DNA of 64,000 nt from Opacimonas sp002292215 (GTDB lineage Bacteria; Pseudomonadota; Gammaproteobacteria; Enterobacterales; Alteromonadaceae): the NCBI GenBank assembly GCA_943846745.1, contig OX044360.1, positions 1,364,001-1,428,000 on the forward strand, in the 5' to 3' direction. The position numbers and the translations under genes were made by a program. Shown here in pieces: positions 57,119-64,000 of this stretch (its first letter is position 1; each line of letters starts with the position of its first letter). Under the pieces are notes generated by a model. It saw only the letters and a program-made list of their open reading frames with translations, was not told the origin of the DNA and made no database searches.

Positions 57119-57973
57119 ATGCAACAACTCTCTTTGGATGCCGTGCGGATGTTTGTCACCGTGCATGATTTTGGTGGCTATGCCAAAGCCGGTGAAGTCA
57201 TTGGTCGCTCCCAACCCGCTATCTCACTGCAAATTAAAAAACTCGAAACCCAATTAGGTAAAAAACTCTTTACCAAATCCGGGCAACGCCATGTGTTATC
57301 GCTTGATGGTGAATGGTTTTTGACCCAAGCGCGTGAGCTGTTAGCCTTAAATGACAAGATCTTACAAAGTGTCCAAGCCAATTCCCTCAAAGGTCGTCTT
57401 CGTTTAGGGATCCCGTCAGAGTTTGCATCGACCTTATTACCCAGTTTGATTGGTGAGTTTTCTCAGCGCTACCCTGATGTATCATTGGATGTGACCTCTG
57501 CGTTATCTAGGCATTTGTTATCCAGTGCGCACAAAGATGATTTTGACTTGGTCTTGGCACTGGTGCCTCCCGAACAGACCACCACAGGCGAGGTTATTCG
57601 CAAAGATGAACTAGTGTGGGTTGGCGATGATTCGTATCCAATTAAACCCGATATGTTGTCCTTAGTGCTTGCTCCAGATGGTTGTGTGTATCGCAGTCGT
57701 GCCATTGAACTACTCAAACAACAAACCCAAATGTGGAAAATTCGCTACACCAACCCTGATTTATACGGATTAATTGCTGCCATGCAACAAGGCTTAGGGG
57801 TGACGCCTCTGGCGCGCTCATCCGTTCCCGATGCGCTACAAATCATCCGCAGTCCACTATTACCTAAACTTGGCAAAATCAATATTTGCTTATTTAACTT
57901 CGACACCCAACATCCCGAAGTCAGTAAAACTTTGTCCACATTTATCCGCCAACGATTACGCGCAAAAACCTAG
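57119..57973 (+). CDS. LysR-family transcriptional regulator
   Basis: 284-aa LysR regulator with N-terminal HTH (GGYAKAGEVIGRSQPAISLQ, about 18-37) and a substrate-binding effector domain (about 92-280). GAGG 8 nt before ATG. Divergent from gcvT, a layout that often means control of the neighbour. However, its effector domain does not let me equate it with GcvA, and LrhA-like regulators are also close in look. Confidence 0.92.
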   Translation: MQQLSLDAVRMFVTVHDFGGYAKAGEVIGRSQPAISLQIKKLETQLGKKLFTKSGQRHVLSLDGEWFLTQARELLALNDKILQSVQANSLKGRLRLGIPSEFASTLLPSLIGEFSQRYPDVSLDVTSALSRHLLSSAHKDDFDLVLALVPPEQTTTGEVIRKDELVWVGDDSYPIKPDMLSLVLAPDGCVYRSRAIELLKQQTQMWKIRYTNPDLYGLIAAMQQGLGVTPLARSSVPDALQIIRSPLLPKLGKINICLFNFDTQHPEVSKTLSTFIRQRLRAKT

Positions 57974-58011
57974 TCAACACATCACACATTCGCTACACTA
58001 AAATTGGTAAT

Positions 58012-58035
58012 AATTTGGAACTGACCCTATTTTAT
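58012..58035 (-). repeat. diverged half copy of the palindromic repeat
   Basis: Core GGAACTGACCCTATTTTAT resembles the right arm of the hairpin at 26056-26107 (GGGATCTGACCCTATTTAT) with a few differences. It lies just before the elbB ribosome binding site (GGAGAAA). Confidence 0.55.
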
Positions 58036-58049
58036 ATGGAGAAACTAAC

Positions 58050-58710
58050 ATGGCAAAAGTAGCAGTGATTTTAGCAGGATGCGGCGTGTATGATGGCGCA
58101 GAAATTAATGAAGCGGTACTCACCTTATTACACCTTGCAAAAGCCGGTGCGCAAGTACAGTGCTTCGCCCCTGATCAAGAGCAATTCCACACCATCAATC
58201 ATATGACCGGTGAAGAAATGCCTGAGTCGCGCAATGTCATGGTGGAAGCATCGCGTATTACCCGCGGCGATATCCAACCACTCACCGCACTCAATGCCGA
58301 CGAGATTTGATGCGTTGATCGTTCCTGGGGGCTTTGGTGCCGCCAAAAACTTATGTGATTTTGCAATCAAAGGTACCGATGCAACCATCAGCAATGCCAT
58401 GTTTGATGCCTGTGCACAGTTTGCCAAATCCAGTAAACCTGCCGGTTATATGTGTATCGCCCCAGCGATGATCCCAATGGTCTATGGCGCCGATGCCAAG
58501 GTGCAAGTAACCATTGGTAATGATGTTGACACCGCAGCGGCCATCACTCAATTAGGCAGTGTGCATATTGCGTGTGCGGTTGATGATATTGTGATTGATA
58601 ACACTCACAAAGTCGTGACAACACCTGCATATATGTTGGCATCAAATCTGGTTGAAGCCGATGCAGGGATTGGTAAGTTGGTAACCGCTACACTAGCACT
58701 GATTGAATGA
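58050..58710 (+). pseudogene. elbB: elbB (glyoxalase III-like, DJ-1/PfpI superfamily), frameshifted
   Basis: ElbB-type protein, closely following the E. coli family pattern (ILAGCGVYDGAEINEAVLTL, INHMTGEEMPESRNV, DALIVPGGFGAAKNL, MCIAPAM with the nucleophilic Cys, VTTPAYMLA). An extra A at about 58305 turns DEFDALIVPG into DEI-stop, so residues 1-86 and the rest (in the +2 frame, to 58710) are split. Without that base the product would be about 219 aa, normal for the family. It is either a true recent pseudogene or a base-call error; the rest is fully conserved, which favours a recent or artefactual event. Confidence 0.85.
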
Positions 58711-58745
58711 TAAAATGTCGCTTAATAATAAGAAGAAGAATTACT

Positions 58746-60413
58746 ATGCCCCTACACTTAGATAACACGACCACTACGTCTCGCCTGAAACGACACTTAA
58801 CCAGTTTCGGTAAGCTTGGCGTGCTGGTTAGCATCATCACGCTGTTTAGCGCATTGAATGCGCCAGCATATGCCAAAGCCGGTGCCTCTGCCCCCACCAA
58901 ATCAGCACAAGAAGGCCAAGGGCCTTACACTAAACTGATTTTACGTGGCGTTAACCTCGTTAGCGGCGAAGGTGCACCGACCAGAGGACCGGTAGATATC
59001 GTCGTTGAAAACAACATCATCACCAATATCGTTTCGGTTGGTCACCCCGGTGTGCCAATTAAGTCCCAAGGTCGTCCTGTCGCAGATAGCAATACCAAAG
59101 AAATGTCACTTGAGGGCTATTATGTCCTGCCGGGCTTTGTCGATATGCATGGCCATATTGGCGGCTCGGCTGATGATATTCCTGCCGAATACGTGTTTAA
59201 ATTATGGTTGTCGCATGGGATCACGACAGTGCGTGAACCAGGCAGTTTTAATGGACTCGATTGGGTTATGGATCATGTTGAGCGCTCAGCGCAAAACACC
59301 ATAGTCGCCCCGCGCATCATTCCGTATTTAGGCTTTGGCATGGGTAGTGACAAGCCAATTTATAATGCTGAGCAAGCTCGTGATTGGGTTAAGTCCACTA
59401 AACAAAAAGGGGCCAAAGGCATTAAGTTTTTTGGGGCGACTCGCAATGTCATGGAAGCGGCATTGGACGAAGCCAACCAGCAAGGCTTAGGGTCGATGAT
59501 GCACCATGCCCAGCTCAACGTAAAAAGTATGAATGCATTGGACTCAGCGCGCTTAGGCTTAACTACAATGGAGCATTGGTATGGCTTACCTGAAGCATTA
59601 TTTACCCAACGCACCATTCAAGATTATCCTTCTACATACAACTACAACGATGAGCAGCACCGCTTTGCCGAAGCCGGTAAGTTGTGGGCGCAAGCTGCTA
59701 AACCTGGGTCTGATAAATGGAATGCGGTACGTGATGAGCTCATCGCATTAGATTTCACTATCAATCCCACTATGACAATATATCAAGCCAGTCGCGATCT
59801 CATGCGTGAACGCAGTGCGCCGTGGCATAAAGAGTATACCTTACCGACCTTGTGGGATTTTTTCACTCCTTCGCGTTATGCTCATGGCTCATATTGGTTT
59901 GATTGGGGCACTAAAGAAGAAATAGAGTGGCGTAACAACTACCAGCAATGGATGGCGTTTTTAAATGATTTTAAAAATCACGGTGGACGAGTCACCGCAG
60001 GCTCTGACTCTGGTTATATCTACAAAATCTATGGTTTTGGTTACATTGCTGAGCTGGAGTTATTACAAGAAGCAGGCTTTAATCCGTGGGAAGTCATTCA
60101 AGCAGCCACCTTAAATGGTGCAGAAGCCTTAGGACTGGATGATCAAATTGGCTCAGTCACCATTGGCAAAAGAGCCGATATGGTGGTCATTAAAGAAAAC
60201 CCCATTCATAATCTCAAGGTGTTGTATGGTACCGGCCATTATCGGTTAAATGATCAAAATGAGCCGATCCAAGCAGGTGGTGTGGATTACACCATAAAAG
60301 ATGGGATTGTGTATGATGCTAAGGCACTGTTAGCGGATGTACGTGAGATGGTCGCTAATGCCAAATTAATAGCTACGTCAGAACAGTCAGCCAAAAACCA
60401 AGCTAAGAAATAG
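58746..60413 (+). CDS. exported amidohydrolase (imidazolonepropionase/prolidase-like)
   Basis: 555-aa metal-dependent hydrolase with a signal peptide (about 23-43, ending APAYA). Start at 58746 with AGAAGAAG upstream; the frame's earlier start (58707) overlaps elbB and lacks a signal. Visible motifs are the metal-binding VDMHGHIGG, the conserved Lys region GAKGIKFFG, MHHAQLN, MEHWYG and TAGSDSG with the catalytic Asp, followed by the C-terminal GKRADMVVIKENP. Probably periplasmic; the substrate is unknown (peptide or cyclic amide). Confidence 0.9.
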   Translation: MPLHLDNTTTTSRLKRHLTSFGKLGVLVSIITLFSALNAPAYAKAGASAPTKSAQEGQGPYTKLILRGVNLVSGEGAPTRGPVDIVVENNIITNIVSVGHPGVPIKSQGRPVADSNTKEMSLEGYYVLPGFVDMHGHIGGSADDIPAEYVFKLWLSHGITTVREPGSFNGLDWVMDHVERSAQNTIVAPRIIPYLGFGMGSDKPIYNAEQARDWVKSTKQKGAKGIKFFGATRNVMEAALDEANQQGLGSMMHHAQLNVKSMNALDSARLGLTTMEHWYGLPEALFTQRTIQDYPSTYNYNDEQHRFAEAGKLWAQAAKPGSDKWNAVRDELIALDFTINPTMTIYQASRDLMRERSAPWHKEYTLPTLWDFFTPSRYAHGSYWFDWGTKEEIEWRNNYQQWMAFLNDFKNHGGRVTAGSDSGYIYKIYGFGYIAELELLQEAGFNPWEVIQAATLNGAEALGLDDQIGSVTIGKRADMVVIKENPIHNLKVLYGTGHYRLNDQNEPIQAGGVDYTIKDGIVYDAKALLADVREMVANAKLIATSEQSAKNQAKK

Positions 60414-60434
60414 CAATCTAATAAATAGATTGCT
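60412..60434. terminator. hairpin between convergent genes
   Basis: AGCAATCTA-ATAAA-TAGATTGCT, 9-bp stem overlapping the amidohydrolase stop codon, followed by GTTTAAAAA. The T-run is weak, so it is a probable but not strong terminator. Confidence 0.55.
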
Positions 60435-60455
60435 GTTTAAAAATAAAGATAAACC

Positions 60456-60854
60456 CTATGACGCATGCGCAATGGTATGCGGCATAGTAAGTTCGCGTGC
60501 TAATAATTTATGCGTTAAATAATGTAACAACTCAGTTTCATGTTCAGAACGCTCTCCATCAACACCCGTTATTCCCATTGCTACTTCGACCACCTTTGCA
60601 GCATCAAAGTTAAGCTCATCAGCTTGAGACTTTAAAAACTCCAAAGCATCACCCGCATCATTAGCTACTCTGGCTTCATGTATAGCTTGGGTCAAAAAGG
60701 CATCCTTACAAATCGGACTTTGCCATTTTAAATCATCAATCAATTCTTCTAGATAATCTTGTTCAGTTAAACTTACCAACCCATCGACCTGATACAACAA
60801 TACAGCTGTCTTAATTAAAGCTTCGTTAAAACGTTGATTCGGAGATAATTGCAT
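60456..60854 (-). CDS. TerB-like small acidic helical protein
   Basis: 132-aa soluble protein, all-helical in look, resembling TerB/TerB-like domains: TAVLLYQVDGLVSLTEQDYLEEL near the start and AMGITGVDGERSEHETELLHYL near the end, each with the D-G-x-x-(S/T)-x-x-E pattern. Start with GAGG upstream. Function unknown; no other ter genes are near. The identification is by pattern only. Confidence 0.6.
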   Translation of the reverse strand: MQLSPNQRFNEALIKTAVLLYQVDGLVSLTEQDYLEELIDDLKWQSPICKDAFLTQAIHEARVANDAGDALEFLKSQADELNFDAAKVVEVAMGITGVDGERSEHETELLHYLTHKLLARELTMPHTIAHAS

Positions 60855-61015
60855 GTTTCACCTCTTTATTTTTCATTCAGATTTTAGACCAGAAAGCGAC
60901 CGAAAAGTTTCACCAATACTAATCTAAAGACTAAATTAATATAGTAAGTAACGGTTCATTAGTTATAGAATTAAATAACATTCCATTAACACACTGAATC
61001 ATCAGTAGTTTTTAC

Positions 61016-61930
61016 TTATTTACCTGCTCCTGGGGCAATAGCTACGTTTTCTATTGTCTGTAATATTGCTAAATTCGCTAAGGCTAATTGGCAACCTTGA
61101 CCACTGAAGCGTGCTCCTTTGGAACAATCTACTTGCCATTGACGCAACACATATGCCGCCACACAGGCACGAACATGAATATCGACTTTCCCATCCACCA
61201 TCGCATAATCCATTTCAACAGCCAAAGACGAGCTTAAACTCGGATGAGGAACTAATTGCAACGTCACAAATTCATTAAACTGTGTATCGGCGACACTACG
61301 CTCATGTGGATTAACCGGCTCATCCGTCTCAGCAATATAAGTAAAACGCGTGCATACAAAATCACGAAAGGCTTGATGCATTCTGTCATAAGCACGCACA
61401 TGCCAACGATGCCCATTATTAATTAACGAGTGCGGGACCAGATCTCGTTCCCCTTCCCCAGATGCTACTGACACGTACTGACAATTCATGACACTTCCTT
61501 GATGGATTGCACGCATCAGCGCTGCGATAATCTCGGCATCAGGATGAATTAAGCGAACAGCATCAAAACATTGTTCTGAGGCCAACGTACCTAACGTACC
61601 ACTGGCAATACCATTGCCAAAACCTTGTGAAAGCGCAGTTAAAATTTGTTGCGGCTCGTGCACAAACACAGAGGTAAACTCAGACTTGCGATAATAGGAT
61701 TTGGTTTGATGGATCAACACTAAATTATCAGGCGCAATAGCTCTATATTGAGCAAAGTCTCGGGTTGCAGCTGCTAAACCGGTTCTAAATCGGGCAATCA
61801 ATTCGGTTCGAGAAATATGACCAAAATACTGCAAACTAAAATCGATAAACGCTAAACGCTCTTTTTGAGCATGAGGTAAATCATCAATTTGTTGTTGTAA
61901 CGTATGCGAAAAATCCGGGTTAATATCCAT
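61016..61930 (-). CDS. WYL-domain transcriptional regulator (BrxR/CapW-like layout)
   Basis: 304-aa protein from the ATG at 61930 (AGGA 10 nt upstream; 61954 also possible). N-terminal winged HTH (RLAFIDFSLQYFGHISRTEL, about 25-44) followed by a Sm-fold WYL-type domain (about 140-215: CQYVSVASGEGERDLVPHSL, GHRWHVRAYD, FRDFVCTRF) and a C-terminal domain. This three-part layout is that of BrxR/CapW-type repressors, known to control phage defence operons, but no defence genes are visible nearby. Ligand unknown. Confidence 0.8.
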   Translation of the reverse strand: MDINPDFSHTLQQQIDDLPHAQKERLAFIDFSLQYFGHISRTELIARFRTGLAAATRDFAQYRAIAPDNLVLIHQTKSYYRKSEFTSVFVHEPQQILTALSQGFGNGIASGTLGTLASEQCFDAVRLIHPDAEIIAALMRAIHQGSVMNCQYVSVASGEGERDLVPHSLINNGHRWHVRAYDRMHQAFRDFVCTRFTYIAETDEPVNPHERSVADTQFNEFVTLQLVPHPSLSSSLAVEMDYAMVDGKVDIHVRACVAAYVLRQWQVDCSKGARFSGQGCQLALANLAILQTIENVAIAPGAGK

Positions 61931-62057
61931 AGTACAAAGTTCCTTGTGCTGCATTTGCGACTGAGTTAACGCCGAGTCTAGTTAAGGCTAGATAGGTTGC
62001 GATAAAAAATTAAACGGCATGGATGTCCAGTGTAGCTTAGTGCATAAAAACATGCAA

Positions 62058-62963
62058 TCATTTTGATTGCACCACTCCGGCAGACCGAAATAGCTGCATA
62101 TGCACATCGACTAACGCATCAATATCACGTTGATAGCCGCCGCCAATTACAGCCGCGACTGGCACACCTGCCGCAGCACATTTGGCATAGACCATGCGAT
62201 CTCGTGCTAACACGCCTTCAGTCGTAATAGCCAGATGTCCCAAATCATCATCGATATGTATATCCACACCCGCATCATAAATCACCGCATCAGGACGAGC
62301 CTGAATAAATGCCAAGTACAACGCACTATCGACGGTTTCTAGGTACTCAGTATCGCCCGACCCTTTGGCCAAACCAATATCCATATCTGAAACTTGTTTA
62401 CGATGTGGAAAGTTTTTTTCACCATGTATCGATACGGTAAAAATATTTGCATTACCTTGGGCTAACTTTGCCGTGCCATCCCCTTGATGCACATCACAAT
62501 CAAAAATCAACACCGAATCAATACCCGGTTTAGCGAGCATAGTGAGTGCTGCAAGATACAAATCATTAACCATGCAAAAGCCCGAACCAAAATCGGCAAA
62601 CGCGTGATGATAGCCTCCTGTTAAATTCAGTGCTTTACCGTGCTCAAGGGCAAGTTGCGCCGTTAATACTGTGCCTCCGGCTGCCGTTAATGTGCGTTGG
62701 ATCAGTTGCTCTGACCAAGGAAAGCCAATGCGTCGCATCGCTTTAGGATCGAGCTGACCGCTGCATAGCTCGTTAATGTAGGTGTGGTCATACACTTGAC
62801 TTAATTTGATTGGATCTAGGGGCTCAGGTGTGTAAAAATCAGTTTCATTGACCCCTTGCGCGATTAACGCAGCATAAATCCCTTGGTATTTTTCAATGGG
62901 AAATCGGTGCCTGTATGGCAAATCGAGTTGTGAATAGATTGGATGAAATACCAACGGGATCAT
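62058..62963 (-). CDS. histone deacetylase-family (AcuC-like) amidohydrolase
   Basis: 301-aa zinc deacetylase of the HDAC superfamily. Catalytic and zinc-binding residues are in GGYHHAFADFGSGFC, FDCDVHQGDGT and YDAGVDIH, and IGGGYQRD lies near the end. Likely substrates are acetylated small molecules or lysines. It starts 7 bp after the TPR protein's stop, so the two form a unit. Confidence 0.92.
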   Translation of the reverse strand: MIPLVFHPIYSQLDLPYRHRFPIEKYQGIYAALIAQGVNETDFYTPEPLDPIKLSQVYDHTYINELCSGQLDPKAMRRIGFPWSEQLIQRTLTAAGGTVLTAQLALEHGKALNLTGGYHHAFADFGSGFCMVNDLYLAALTMLAKPGIDSVLIFDCDVHQGDGTAKLAQGNANIFTVSIHGEKNFPHRKQVSDMDIGLAKGSGDTEYLETVDSALYLAFIQARPDAVIYDAGVDIHIDDDLGHLAITTEGVLARDRMVYAKCAAAGVPVAAVIGGGYQRDIDALVDVHMQLFRSAGVVQSK

Positions 62964-62970
62964 GACATCA

Positions 62971-63957
62971 TTAGCTTAGGCGCTTGAGGGCTTTTTTTAA
63001 TGCTTGTTTAAGCTGCTTGTCATCATTCGCTTGAATACTCTTATAGAGTTGCGTTGCAGTTACTTTATCCCCCATGGCTTGCACAATATTGGCTTTTCTG
63101 AACGTTGCCCAATGAATACTCGGCATGCCATTACCAATAGCTGCATTGGCGATATAATTGTCTAATGCCGCCAGTCCCACAGGGTAAAAATCCTGAGCTA
63201 AGATCGCCGTTTTACCAATCTGATATTGCGCCGAGAAATACCGTTGTTGATACTCTTCATTTTCAGCATCCAACGGAACTTGACTTAACAGACCTATCGC
63301 TTGGGCATATTCTTGATGGTTTTGTTTAATCATACCCGCATTAAATAAAAACCAAGGATCATCACTGTGTTGGGCTAAGCCTTCTTGTAACAACAGCTCT
63401 AATCCCGGTTTATCTTCTAAAGCTGTATACACCATGATATTGGCTTTAAGACCTTCGATCGGATCAAGTGCAGTAATCGCTTGGGCCACCTGCTTGGCCT
63501 TGTCCATATCCCCACCGGCGATACTCGGTGCTTGTACATAAAAACTTAACAACCCTAATTGATAGTCAATATTAGTGGGGGCAAGTGCCACTGCTTGCTC
63601 GAAACTATCCAGTGATTTGCCAGCATAGCTCAATGCAGAAAAAATACTATTTGCAGCTTGTTGCCCCATAATACTGCCACGCGTAAAATGCATCCGAGGA
63701 TCTTGGTCATCTTGTTTGCGCGCCAGCTCGATCCAATCTTCAGCTTCATCCAAATCGAAGCTCATATACACTTGAGCAAGTTTAATTTTGGCTAATATGT
63801 CGGATTCTTGGGACTGATAAAACGCAATCGCTTGGGTGGTGTTTCCGGTAGCTAATGCGCTATCACCTTTACTTATATCGGCAAAGGCGAGCGTGCTATA
63901 AAATATTAAGCTCGCCACAGCGACAGCAGCACAAAGCAAGGTGTGATGACGAGGCAT
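62971..63957 (-). CDS. exported TPR-repeat protein
   Basis: 328-aa protein with a signal peptide (hydrophobic about 7-25, cleavage near AFA) and several tetratricopeptide-like helical pairs (for example AIAFYQSQESDILAKIKLAQ, AIGLLSQV). Probably periplasmic and involved in protein contacts; function unknown. AGGAA lies just upstream of the ATG. It is the first gene of a pair with the HDAC-like gene. Confidence 0.85.
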   Translation of the reverse strand: MPRHHTLLCAAVAVASLIFYSTLAFADISKGDSALATGNTTQAIAFYQSQESDILAKIKLAQVYMSFDLDEAEDWIELARKQDDQDPRMHFTRGSIMGQQAANSIFSALSYAGKSLDSFEQAVALAPTNIDYQLGLLSFYVQAPSIAGGDMDKAKQVAQAITALDPIEGLKANIMVYTALEDKPGLELLLQEGLAQHSDDPWFLFNAGMIKQNHQEYAQAIGLLSQVPLDAENEEYQQRYFSAQYQIGKTAILAQDFYPVGLAALDNYIANAAIGNGMPSIHWATFRKANIVQAMGDKVTATQLYKSIQANDDKQLKQALKKALKRLS

Positions 63958-64000
63958 AATGTTCCTTTTTAGAATAAACGCTGCATTTACACTTGTGTCA

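Noticed and set aside
1..64000. Prophage, integron or transposon genes carrying the fructan locus
   Set aside because: No integrase, intact transposase, att-like direct repeats or tRNA gene was found at either edge of 31.6-52 kb, so transfer is argued from gene content only.

Overview
The window reads as chromosomal DNA of an AT-rich, marine-type gammaproteobacterium. The best fit is Alteromonadales, but the sequence alone does not name a genus. The grounds are the SbcCD, glycine cleavage, YacL/YgjP, SdsA-like and RbbA-type gene sets, dense gene packing and the codon style. I see no rRNA, tRNA, CRISPR array, integrase or intact transposase.

Layout. 1-5.9 kb: sbcD (cut by the window edge), sbcC and a small MscS channel. 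5.9-9 kb: a secreted amidohydrolase and an Asp/Glu racemase (minus strand), then a 71-aa unknown and a parvulin PpiC. 9-26 kb: a plus-strand block bracketed by two minus-strand genes, a FixJ-type response regulator at the left and a PAS histidine kinase at the right. The block holds PHA synthase, a FabI-like reductase, a MaoC-Pta fusion, acetate kinase, a HlyD/RbbA/YhhJ-type exporter, a lipoprotein cytochrome c, a Ca-type P-ATPase and a desaturase. It looks like a low-oxygen module: an FNR-type box lies before the cytochrome gene, and the enzymes could form a PHA/short-chain acyl-CoA to acyl-phosphate to ATP route. 26-31 kb: YacL, YgjP, an acyl-CoA dehydrogenase and an alkylsulfatase.

31.6-52 kb is the most unusual part: a fructan-utilisation locus built like a Bacteroidetes polysaccharide utilisation locus (PUL). 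It holds a fructokinase, a LacI regulator, a LacY/CscB-type permease, a giant GH32-like lipoprotein with five copies of a GH32-associated module plus a calcium-binding Asp-rich stretch, a canonical GH32 lipoprotein, a sugar porter, a di-haem peroxidase fused to VCBS/ASPIC domains, SusD and SusC. A 16-bp palindrome recurs identically three times, before the kinase/regulator, the porter and susC, with a variant before the giant lipoprotein. It abuts or overlaps the -10 box at three of these sites, so I read it as the operator of the local LacI protein. The giant lipoprotein is split by a 10-G tract; 9 G would restore the frame. A second 9-G tract lies in frame in the peroxidase fusion. A decayed GMC oxidoreductase marks the left edge of the locus.

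52-64 kb: gcvP, gcvH and gcvT with a divergent LysR gene, a frameshifted elbB, a second secreted amidohydrolase, a TerB-like protein, a WYL regulator, a class II HDAC-like deacetylase and a secreted TPR protein. Three copies or part-copies of a short palindromic repeat lie at 24.3, 26.1 and 58.0 kb.
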